Source of the DNA: Poronia punctata
Taxonomy: Eukaryota; Ascomycota; Sordariomycetes; Xylariales; Xylariaceae
DNA: 64,000 bases
Assembly: GCA_022579005.1 (NCBI GenBank)
Contig: MU401468.1
Location: 150,925-214,924, forward strand
Direction: 5' to 3'
Shown one piece after another: positions 55,425 through 64,000 of the stretch; positions within the stretch are counted from its first letter, which is position 1; the number at the start of each line of letters is the position of its first letter. The notes under the pieces were generated by a model. The model was not told where the DNA came from. It was given only the letters and a program-made list of their open reading frames with translations, and searched no databases. The position numbers and the translations under genes are program-made.

Positions 55425-58400
55425 ATGTCGAACGCCGAGAACACGCGCGGTATCGATCCGTCTCTCCCTCCCGTCACATATAAGAACCCTAGAAGGACGT
55501 CGCCCGAGTCATCCACCACATTAAGAAATCATCGCGTCGCCCGCGATTTATCGCGCCAGAATCTTGCTGCCATCGCCGCCGGCTCCCGACAGGTTGCACC
55601 CGAGGATAGACAAATCTCGCCATTAAGAGAATCATCGGGAGAATGGAGCGACGGAAAACACTGGTTCAATAAGTCGAACGAAAATGGAGTCACTACATTC
55701 AACGCCAGCTCGATGGATATAGATCCACCGTTTTTCCAGAACGAAACTTGCTCTTCCAACGAGGCAATCCGTAACGTACTCTCACAAAGCCCAGGCTACA
55801 GATTCGCCCACGAACGCCGTCCTACCCCGCATCGCTCGCACTTCGCCCAAAGTAACAGCGCCGACGATTTTCGAAGTGTTATTGATGATCTGACCGTCGA
55901 AAATAAGCGGCTGAGAGAGGAGTTGAGGAAGTTGAAACAAACGGGCCCAGACTCTCTACGCAGTGACAAGCTGTTCGAGGTCAAAGTACACGGACTGCCT
56001 AGTAAAAAGAAGAGAGAGTTGGAAGCCGCATTGCGAGACTTTACGACGAGCATTGAGGGGTCGAGCACAGGCGCCTCTACGAGCCGCAAGAAAGCATCGC
56101 GCAAGTCGCGAGACGCAAATTCGCTTGGTTCGAAGCACGCCTCGTCTGCGTCGGGATCCCACTCCAGGCCCGTCGATTCAGCCTATGCCTCCCTCGGAAC
56201 GAACTTGAGCTCGTCTTCCCAATTGGCTCCGGCGCAAGCGAAAGCTAACCGCCTACAGTCGAACCAGAAGATCCAGAATTATCTGCGAGACATCCCCGAG
56301 GGGCTCTGGCCGAAGCCAGTCTTGATGACCGAAAACGAAAAGAAGAAGCTTGTCGTGAAACGGCTAGAGCAACTCTTCACCGGTAAGATGGGCGCGATAG
56401 CTGGAAACCCGCTTTTCGGTGGGCCTCCGGAGCCGATCGCTGAAGACATGGTGATGGAGACGTCCGGTAAGCTTGAATCGATGGGAGGGGCCGCGCGAGA
56501 AGCTCTTATCGGATCGCGCGACGGAGCGGAGAAGACTAGCCACTCAAACTCGCGCGACACAGCTTCGGGGTTAGGTACTCAATCCCAGTCAAGACAACGT
56601 TCTAACTCAAACGGTGATCGGCCAGCCTCCGGCGAAGGCCTTAAAGACGATGGCAGCGGTAGCGTAAACGGTAGTGGAAGTAGAAATAGTTCGTCCCCCC
56701 AAGACGGCGGTGAAAATGCGGACCAACGACCAACGCGTCCACGCGACCTAGACCCGGATCGGACGCAGGTACCGGCAGACAACATGGAGTATATCCGTCA
56801 CCTGGGCATTGTGGCACCGGAAAGCCAGACTCGGTTTTCCGCGAGAGACGTCTCGCCAGATGCGAACGGTTGGGTCTATCTGAACCTTCTCTGCAACCTG
56901 GCTCAGCTGCACATTCTTAACGTCACGCCCGACTTCATCCGCACCGCCGTATCGGAGAAGAGCACCAGATTCCAGCTCTCGCCTGACGGTGCTAAGATCC
57001 GATGGCGCGGGGGTGACGAGGGAACCAAGTTTACAAGTGACAGCGGGAGCAACTCGCAGCGCGCAAGTGATGATACAGATGGGTCGAACGGGCTGGACCA
57101 ACGAAAAAAACAAAAGCGGTCCAGATTCAACCTAGGAAGGCAAGGTTCCGCGTCCGAGAGCTTCCACTACAAACCCCTCTTTCTACATCACCAAACGTCT
57201 TCATCTGATGACCAGCCATCGGGAGGCGACGAGTCCGGCTCGTCCAGTGGACAGCAGTATAGCCGCCTTGGTTGGGCTTCCAAGCGAGATCAGAACGGTG
57301 ACTCTTCCGGCCCGTCACAGCGCAAGTCTCGGCGTGACGGGGCCATTATTTATTACAGTGGTGCGCCATTCTGTACGGATCTCTCGGGTGACTATGGAGA
57401 GGTGTCCCTCGACGCCTACGACGTCTCGTCTTCTAGCGGTCCAGCTCCACGAGAGTTCTTCCATCGCGTCGTACACCGTCCAAGCATCAACCGCAGCGCA
57501 TCTGGATCCTCAATTCCCTTCAAGCCCCTCAGCGATCCTAAATCGCTCGACGCCTTATACGATGATGATGGTGACGATATGAATCATCCAGGCGTGGCAT
57601 CCGGTGAAAGTGATGAACCTATCCAAGTAGACTTTCCGTGGTCGGAATACAAGCAGCGGTCTACCTTGACAGATCTCGAGGCCAGTGGGCTCAGTGGCGT
57701 GTCTCCGGATGATCATTTCCTCGTCGTCGTGTCGACAAAGCGACCTAAATTGGCTACGAATAATGAGGACTCGGACTCGGACGTTGATGAGGACGACGAC
57801 GAATCTGCTAGTTCTGATGATGAGCATACCTCACCGGCGACCCGGCCAAGGCAATTAATCCGCCCTAGTCACGAAACTGTCGACTCGCAAAGAACTACAG
57901 CGACCGAAGATTCAGTCGCTAGCAAGCTTGCTCATATGTGGACGGGTTCGCCCATGGCGCCGCAGGGCTCGAGTCGTCCGAGTCGTCCGACCCGTAAGGC
58001 GCCTGCAGTTAGAATCCAATATCTTCAAGCCCAAATGCATCGATTGCCGCCCACGCCGCTCCCGCCGGCGGCGTACTATCGTCCATCGGACGACTCAGAA
58101 CTCGATGATTGTGGTAGCGCAGGAGAGGAGGAATCATGGTCTTCGGAAAGGAGTATCCTCAGTAAACGGGCCTTTATGGAAGCCAGCCCAGACTCGGACC
58201 ACCGGAACCTTTCCGGGGACGACGAAGAAGACGACGACTGGTTAAGTGATCCCAGGTTCATCTCTAGGGAGAGCATATCGTCTAGGCGAACTGGGAGGAC
58301 GGCCAAACTGCCTGGGACCACCAGACGTGGCGTCGAGGGAATGTCACTGGCACCGCTGGCCAAGGTCAGGACGGAAAGCTCGGTTGCTACTACTACAGAA

Positions 58401-58442
58401 AACGCCGCCAGCGGGTATGACAGCTCGATGGAGGATGCCTAG
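55425..58442 (+). CDS. frq: Frequency circadian clock protein FRQ
   Basis: A single open frame of 1,005 residues, close to Neurospora FRQ. FRQ is the negative arm of the fungal clock: it binds the helicase FRH and casein kinase 1 and shuts down the White Collar activator. Recognisable stretches, in order: SPESSTTLRNHRVARDLS, MDIDPPFFQNET at the internal start, the coiled coil DDLTVENKRLREELRKL (about residues 152-170) needed for dimerisation, the basic LPSKKKRELEA nuclear-localisation region, NYLRDIPEGLW, KKKLVVKRLEQLFTGKMG of the kinase-binding region, RPTRPRDLDPDRTQVP, WVYLNLLCNLAQLHILNVTP, AVSEKSTRFQLSPDGAKIRW, GAIIYYSGAPFCTDLSGD of the FRH-binding region, and the end SGYDSSMEDA. Long Ser/Gly/Asp-rich stretches give many phosphorylation sites. 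The 5' region is unusually long and repeat-rich. No intron or lesion is visible. Confidence 0.95.
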   Translation: MSNAENTRGIDPSLPPVTYKNPRRTSPESSTTLRNHRVARDLSRQNLAAIAAGSRQVAPEDRQISPLRESSGEWSDGKHWFNKSNENGVTTFNASSMDIDPPFFQNETCSSNEAIRNVLSQSPGYRFAHERRPTPHRSHFAQSNSADDFRSVIDDLTVENKRLREELRKLKQTGPDSLRSDKLFEVKVHGLPSKKKRELEAALRDFTTSIEGSSTGASTSRKKASRKSRDANSLGSKHASSASGSHSRPVDSAYASLGTNLSSSSQLAPAQAKANRLQSNQKIQNYLRDIPEGLWPKPVLMTENEKKKLVVKRLEQLFTGKMGAIAGNPLFGGPPEPIAEDMVMETSGKLESMGGAAREALIGSRDGAEKTSHSNSRDTASGLGTQSQSRQRSNSNGDRPASGEGLKDDGSGSVNGSGSRNSSSPQDGGENADQRPTRPRDLDPDRTQVPADNMEYIRHLGIVAPESQTRFSARDVSPDANGWVYLNLLCNLAQLHILNVTPDFIRTAVSEKSTRFQLSPDGAKIRWRGGDEGTKFTSDSGSNSQRASDDTDGSNGLDQRKKQKRSRFNLGRQGSASESFHYKPLFLHHQTSSSDDQPSGGDESGSSSGQQYSRLGWASKRDQNGDSSGPSQRKSRRDGAIIYYSGAPFCTDLSGDYGEVSLDAYDVSSSSGPAPREFFHRVVHRPSINRSASGSSIPFKPLSDPKSLDALYDDDGDDMNHPGVASGESDEPIQVDFPWSEYKQRSTLTDLEASGLSGVSPDDHFLVVVSTKRPKLATNNEDSDSDVDEDDDESASSDDEHTSPATRPRQLIRPSHETVDSQRTTATEDSVASKLAHMWTGSPMAPQGSSRPSRPTRKAPAVRIQYLQAQMHRLPPTPLPPAAYYRPSDDSELDDCGSAGEEESWSSERSILSKRAFMEASPDSDHRNLSGDDEEDDDWLSDPRFISRESISSRRTGRTAKLPGTTRRGVEGMSLAPLAKVRTESSVATTTENAASGYDSSMEDA
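55713..55715 (+). promoter_or_regulatory. frq: Internal ATG aligned with the short-FRQ start
   Basis: Met97 in SSMDIDPPFFQ aligns with Met100 of Neurospora FRQ, the start of the short isoform that is favoured at low temperature. No upstream intron holding the long-form ATG was identified here. Confidence 0.6.
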
Positions 58443-59575
58443 AAGCTCATTCCATCACTTCCCGCGCCCGCCTCCTTTCGCTGATGATGACTTAGGGTCT
58501 AAATACCTTGCCACCATGTTGTTTAGCAAAGCGAATCGGGGTTTGTTTCGTGATTTTGCGTGCCATTTGGTTCCAGCGGGACGGGAGAGTGGCGCCAGCG
58601 GGGTAGGAAGGGGCTTGGGATTTTGACAAGGATACTCCAGTCTTCTTTTTGCAATTATGATACTATTGGTTAGTAAGGGAAAATAGGAAATTCTGGCCTA
58701 AACTAATGTGGTACGAAGCCACGGGAATAGTGAGGTGTCTATCTAGGTCATTTTGCTTTGCAGAATATATCATACGGTCTTGAAAGCCGTACCTTGGTAC
58801 CTAGGAACGTAAACCACCTCCCTTTGACTTTATAACCAGTACGTTGTCGTCCCGGCTGTTTGTACCCGAATATTCTACAAACTATCTATACGATACCCAT
58901 TCAGAAACGATGCTTATCTATAGTCTTAGCTAGGTGACTATCTGAATACCTCACCTTAATATATGACGGGAATTAGCTACTACTCCACTAGGTCAGGTGT
59001 AGAATTCAGAGGTTAACATCAAAGAGTAACACCCGTATGTACGTACACCTTAGTCGTTGCTTCCCTCTCAGATGCAGATACATTCTAGGAAGGTACGTAG
59101 GTAGCGCATACGGTAACACTCGCCCCTCTCTTTCCCTACCTACCCGTAATCTAATGTCCTATGTTGACTCACACAGCCTCGAATTTTCGTGCCACCGATC
59201 GTATTAGCCCACGGGTTTTAGTTCTCTTGAATTATCTTTCCTAATGCTGTCATCCGGGCCGGTGACACTACCAAAGCTACAGCAAGAAGATTAGTATTCG
59301 TGCTTTGTCGTGGTTATGCAGCTCGGCTGGTACGGATAGGCTCGTAGACTTGAGCAGGTAGAGCTATCGGAACCTGCGAATCCAGAGGTAGGGAGGGGGG
59401 CTTAGAGTTTTTCGTGGCGAGTATCAACTGGACAATAAAGGCATCCCTACCTACTCTAGGGCCGCTTCATCCCCTTCTTCTCGTTTACTAATCTTCCACT
59501 GGACTTAGTTCTAGAGTGTTTCCTGATAGCGCATAGGTATAACTTCCGTATCTGACAGGCTATTTCGCGGGCGAC
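58443..59575. other. Intergenic region between frq and the HET gene
   Basis: About 1.1 kb, moderately AT-rich, holding the frq 3' flank and the HET-gene promoter. No gene, RNA gene or strong repeat was seen. Confidence 0.6.
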
Positions 59576-61605
59576 ATGCGACTATTAAATGTGGACACAT
59601 TGAAGTTGGTCGACTTTATCGGCCAAGACATACCACCATACGTTATACTATCGCACTGCTGGCGTCACGGCCCCGACGAGATCCTTTACGAGGATGTCGA
59701 ACTTTCCGAGCCCCAAACCTGGCAAGTCAAAAAGAAGGCCGCCGCAGCAAAAGTGAATAAGACGTGCGCCCTAGCCCGCGAGATCGGATTCAAGCACGTC
59801 TGGATCGATACATGCTGTATAGACAAGCGCAGCAGCGCCGAGCTAACCGAGGCTATAAACTCCATGTTTGCCTGGTACATGCAAGCTGCCGTGTGCTTTG
59901 CCTTCCTAGACGATGTCGGGGGACTTGACGACCTCGGCCAGAGTCGGTGGTTCACTCGCGGCTGGACTCTCCAGGAACTCATCGCACCGGATAACGTGTG
60001 GTTTTACAACAAGACCTGGACGTTTACTAGTGACCGTTTCTCCATTTATGAACGGCTATCAGATATTACCGGGATCGACAGGACTATTTTGGTGCCCGAG
60101 TATCCTTTTGACCAAAGCATATATTACCCCCCCTGCTCCAGGCTGTGGCCTAATAGAAGAACTCGCCTTAGCCGTCCCCGCGAGAAATCCGTTAGTGCGA
60201 TTAGTATCGCGCTCCGATCTACCAGCGTGGCTAGGAAGATGTCGTGGGCTGCCGAACGAAAGACTACACGCGAAGAGGATACTGCGTATTGCTTAAGTAT
60301 GAAACCACCACCTACCCATAGACTCTTCCTACCCTATTGCATTTTATTTGGCTGGAATGCTCTAAAACCACAACAGCCTCGCCATACTCGGTTTGACTAA
60401 CCGCTCATCCTCTAGTGGGATTGTTCGATGTGCATATGCCACTTTTGTATGGCGAGGGGACTAGGGCCTTTACGCGTCTGCAAGAACATATCATCCAACA
60501 AGTTGACGACCAGTCTATTCTCGCTTGGGTCCCAACAGTATACGGGTTCGCAGTGCCGCTGCTAGCGCCTAGCCCGGCTCACTTCACACCCCTGGGTACC
60601 AGGAATGGGTGGTGGTGGCCCCCCCCGATGGAGCAGTCCTCGATCCAACTAGATGTAAATCGAGAGTGGTTACAGGTAAACGTATCCCTGTGCCGGTTGT
60701 CCGGAATGAAGTGGCAGGGGCGAGCTATGTACTTGGCAGCTCTGGATTGTGCACTTGACGATATACAGATGGCGAGGCCGGCACTGCTGTTATTCAAGGA
60801 TAATTCGTCGGATGACAGATTCGGCCGGGTTCGCATAGGCACCACACCGCAGGACCTCCATATACTCATGCCTGGTAGCTTGCCGGACAGAGTGATATGT
60901 CTAGCACCTAAGCAGACAGGTTGGAACCATCCTCTGGGCTCACGGTATGCTCACTGCCAGATGAGGACATCAAGTGATTTTGATTCTTGTATTGATCTGG
61001 CCAAATATGGGCAGCTAGAAGATGGGGAACTCAACGGCAGATCATTTGAGTTGAAGCGCATCAAGTTAATCGAGCAGAGGTTCGGCCGGCGGTCTTGGTG
61101 GGGATTGGGCTGGCCTCCTAAGGGGCCACCTCTCCTCATGGAAGAAGTAGTCGACTGCGACCCTGGCGGGTACACCGCGCGCAATATTAGACTGTGCGGG
61201 ATGTGGTCGTCACTGGGTGGGCTAGTTGCCTACACGAAGGGCCAGATGCTCACACCTCGATTCTTTGTCCTGTGGACAGCTAACACATCCACTGAAATAG
61301 GATGCTGCTGGTGCAAGGTCCTACCGCCGGATTACCGGAGGCTGGCCAGCCATTATGCTGCTGCGGAAAGCATGTCTGACATTCTGAAAGAAAACATTTT
61401 GCCTAAGGCACTACGTGTAAAACTGTGGAAGGACGCCGAAAGCCAGGTGCAATCTCGTGTAGGGAGATGGAGGCACAAGATGCGTAGTGTTGGGCATGTG
61501 ATTACTGCCGAGATGAAGGCTGAAGTATTTTTGGGAAAGCGATTTATGAGACTCTCTATAGATGTTTCCCCGGTACAGAACCATTTGGTTGGCCTAGTTG
61601 TATAG
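59576..61605 (+). CDS. HET-domain (heterokaryon incompatibility) protein
   Basis: Read as three exons: 59576-60099, 60205-60296 and 60416-61605, 601 residues. The first intron (105 nt, GTATCC...TTAG) has no stop and keeps frame, so it could also be retained (636 residues), but removing it restores the usual HET spacing between IDRTIL and SVARKMSWA. The second intron (119 nt) joins TAYCL to MGLFDVHMPLLYGEG. HET signatures in order are PPYVILSHCW (N-terminal), HVWIDTCCIDKRSSAELTEA, WYMQAAVCFAFLDDV, SRWFTRGWTLQELIAP, AERKTTREEDTAYCL and MPLLYGEGTRAF. The C-terminal 350 residues have no family that I recognise. HET proteins trigger programmed cell death on non-self contact in filamentous fungi; whether this one is active is unknown. 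It sits at the border of an AT-rich island, a common setting for fast-evolving fungal genes. Confidence 0.85.
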
Positions 61606-62150
61606 GCTTACAAGGCTGATAGAGGAACAAAGCGAATTTACAATGAGCCACTTGCTATCATTACTCAAGAATGCCATGTACAAAGATATATCATACATAC
61701 GTGTAGATTCGGCAAGAAGGTATACAAGCTCGAGCACAAATGACAGATAGGTGATGATTACATAAGCTGATATATACCTACTGTGTAGGTAGGCTGGGGG
61801 TTTGTCTCGGGTGGATATTACCTGCAGTGAAGATCCGGAGTAACAAGGGTTTAAAGTATCCCTGCATTACAATAATTACACCCCAGTTCTTGTTTTTGTT
61901 TCTGTTTAAAGAAAGCTTGTTATGTTGGACTAGGTTAACCTAGGTAGGTGGTTTTACTTTGTAAAACGTGGCGACTGGATTGTTATTTATTCCTTTCCCC
62001 TACAGAGCAGAGTGCTGCTTAGAAAGTGTAAGTTGAGTAAGCTGTTTATTGTAAAGTGAGGCACGTTTTTAGCACCTACTTATAAGTATATATAATAAAA
62101 GGGGGAGAGTAAGAATGTGGCTTAGAACTACTAGAGGACCTACCTCTGGT
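61606..62150. other. Transition from HET gene to AT-rich island
   Basis: Base composition is still mixed, with TAGGTAGG-like units at 61785 and 61940; it then falls sharply to A/T. No gene seen. Confidence 0.6.
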
Positions 62151-64000
62151 GGTCTCTCTTTATTGCGCAAAGAAGGCAAAATTAATAAGGTTTAGGTATT
62201 TAATAGTGTTTAAGTAGCTATAGCCCCTTTATTTAAATTGTATAAGAATATTATAAATTTATAGTAAAAGTTAACAACTTTAATGCGTTAATATTGCTTA
62301 TTTAAAGCTATTACAACTTTTTTTTTATTAAAAAATAATTTAAATTAATGTTTTTATACTTTTAAAGTTTATTAAAGCTACTAAGTAGCTTTTAGCTTAA
62401 TATAAACGCGCTTATTACTACTTATTAATTGCTTGCTACTTTAAAAACTTTTATATAAAAGCTTTTTTAACTTATAATATTATAAAACGTTTTAAAATTA
62501 GCTAAACTACTATATAAAAAAGTTTAAAGCGTATATAAAAAAGTAATTTTTTTAAAATTTTGCAAAAACTTTATAAGAGGCTTTAAGCGCTAACTAATAT
62601 AAAAAATAAAGCGTTAACTTTATATATATGCTTTATTATATATAAAGGGCTGCTATTTTTAAAAAGTATAATAAATATAGCTATAACTAAACTTTAAGCG
62701 CGTTAAATACTTTTAAAAGGCTTTATTTTTAACTAGACTTTTTACTATATTTTAAAAAACTACTTTAAATTATATAAGTAAAAAATAAAAGCTATTAATA
62801 CTAAATAGCTTACTTTATAATAAAAAATTAGTGCTATTTAGTTATTTTATAACTTATAAGCTACTACTATTAAAAAATATAATATAATTATAAATAATAA
62901 CTAAAATATAAACAAAATAAGCATTTAAATTAGCTACGTTAGTAATAATATTAAAGTTATAACTATTATAATAATTAAAAACTTAAATATACTTAAAATA
63001 GGTAATTTTAGCAACAAAAAAAGTATTACTTATATTAAATATAGCTTAGCTATAAGCAAGGCTATTTTACTATATATAATTTTTAAAGTGTTTTTTTTAG
63101 TAGCTTAAACTATATTAAAAATAAAGTTAAAAACATAATTTATACGCTTTAAAAATAGATTTGCTACTAAAAACTTATAAGTTAACTAGCTAAAATATTT
63201 TAATAAGTACTTTTTTAAATAGTTTTTAACGTTTGCTTATAATGCTATAAATTTAAAGTTAAGCTAGCAGTTTACTTTTTAAAAATAGTTTAAAGTTAAT
63301 AAGTATAGTATAATACTAATAAGTAATAAAAGTAACTATAAAATAAAAGGTAATATAAAAAAGCACTTAAAATAATTTAAAATTTAACAAATGCTAATTT
63401 TTAATAACTTTTTTAGCTATATTAGCATTAAAGCAAATAAATACTGCTTATAATATTATATTATTTTTTTATTTTTGTTTTTATATTTAATATACTTTTT
63501 TTAGCTACTAAATTTTAACATTTTTAAAGCTATAAAAGCTAAATACTAAACTATACTTTAAAACTACTTATATAATAAAAACTTTACTTTTATTTATACT
63601 AACTTTGTTACTGCTTTTAACTATATATATAAAGCTAGCTTTACTACTAAAAATCTTATAAAAAGGTTTAAAATAGCAAGATTTTAGCTTTACTAGCTAT
63701 TTTTTATTATTAACGTATTATTTTAAAAACTAGCTAACTAAAGCACGCTAAAAGTGCTATTATTATTACTATTTAGTAATATGTTTATATAAGCAAAAAG
63801 TAATATAGCTTACTTAGTAAAAAAGCATATAAATATACTAAACTTGCTTTTTTTATTACTTTTTTATTAAGCTTTTTAATTAGTATATAAAACGCTAAAT
63901 TAAGCTATTATTTTAAAAAAAGTTAATAATTAATATATATATATATTTTTTTAACTAAAAAGAAATAATAGTTAATAAGGCTTAAAAGCGGTTTTTTAAG
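62151..64000. repeat. AT-rich island, probably RIP-mutated repeat DNA
   Basis: Nearly 1.9 kb to the window end is overwhelmingly A and T, with G and C mostly left as GpC in AGCT-like contexts, TpA very common and CpA/TpG visibly scarce. No open frame of note. This is what repeat-induced point mutation (C-to-T, mainly at CpA) leaves behind in ascomycetes. The original element cannot be recognised. No telomere repeat or mitochondrial gene was seen. Confidence 0.75.

Noticed and set aside
62151..64000. Mitochondrial DNA insertion or centromere
   Set aside because: No mitochondrial gene or tRNA is visible; the skewed CpA/TpA pattern fits RIP better. The window is too short to judge a centromere.
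1..64000. CRISPR arrays, operons, bacterial promoters, insertion sequences
   Set aside because: The window is fungal nuclear DNA with spliced genes; no regularly spaced direct repeats or transposase were seen.

Overview
This 64 kb window is eukaryotic nuclear DNA from a filamentous ascomycete, most likely a Sordariomycete. The evidence is: genes split by short introns of 54-117 nt with GT...AG ends and CTAAC-like branch points; a frequency (FRQ) clock gene; a HET-domain gene; a single large class I beta-1,3-glucan synthase; and a strongly AT-rich right end that looks like repeat-induced point mutation (RIP). No bacterial, organellar or viral gene was recognised. All functions were read from protein motifs by eye; no database was searched.

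Layout. 1-930 (-) is the N-terminal part of an unrecognised low-complexity/coiled-coil protein cut by the window edge. 2366-6082 (-) carries two secondary-metabolism-like genes, an NmrA-like NAD(P)-binding protein and a class I terpene cyclase, and both contain disabling lesions. 8376-14315 (-) is FKS1. A 7.7 kb gene-poor gap follows, then a GCNA/SprT-like protease (22008-24376, +), MOG1 (25594-26514, -), SDS23 (27397-28978, -), an FSP1/AIFM2-like flavoprotein (30566-32019, +), DNA ligase I CDC9 (32742-35642, +), an aldose 1-epimerase-like protein (35760-36874, -), a conserved-looking hypothetical protein (38620-39708, +), COX20 (40245-40862, -) and POL2, the DNA polymerase epsilon catalytic subunit (41427-48378, +). 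A second gap of 7 kb precedes the circadian clock gene frq (55425-58442, +), followed by a HET-domain gene (59576-61605, +) and an AT-rich island (about 62150-64000).

How the genes relate. Most are housekeeping genes arranged independently, as usual in fungi. Three act in genome maintenance (CDC9, POL2, the GCNA-like protease). FKS1 carries natural substitutions at echinocandin hot-spot 1 that match those reported from intrinsically resistant Fusarium. The terpene cyclase and NmrA-like genes look like a small, decaying terpenoid locus. The frq gene keeps an internal methionine aligned with the short-FRQ start of Neurospora and has a candidate White-Collar-type GATC element about 1.35 kb upstream. 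Exon boundaries below were assigned by hand from reading frame, splice consensus and protein family continuity.
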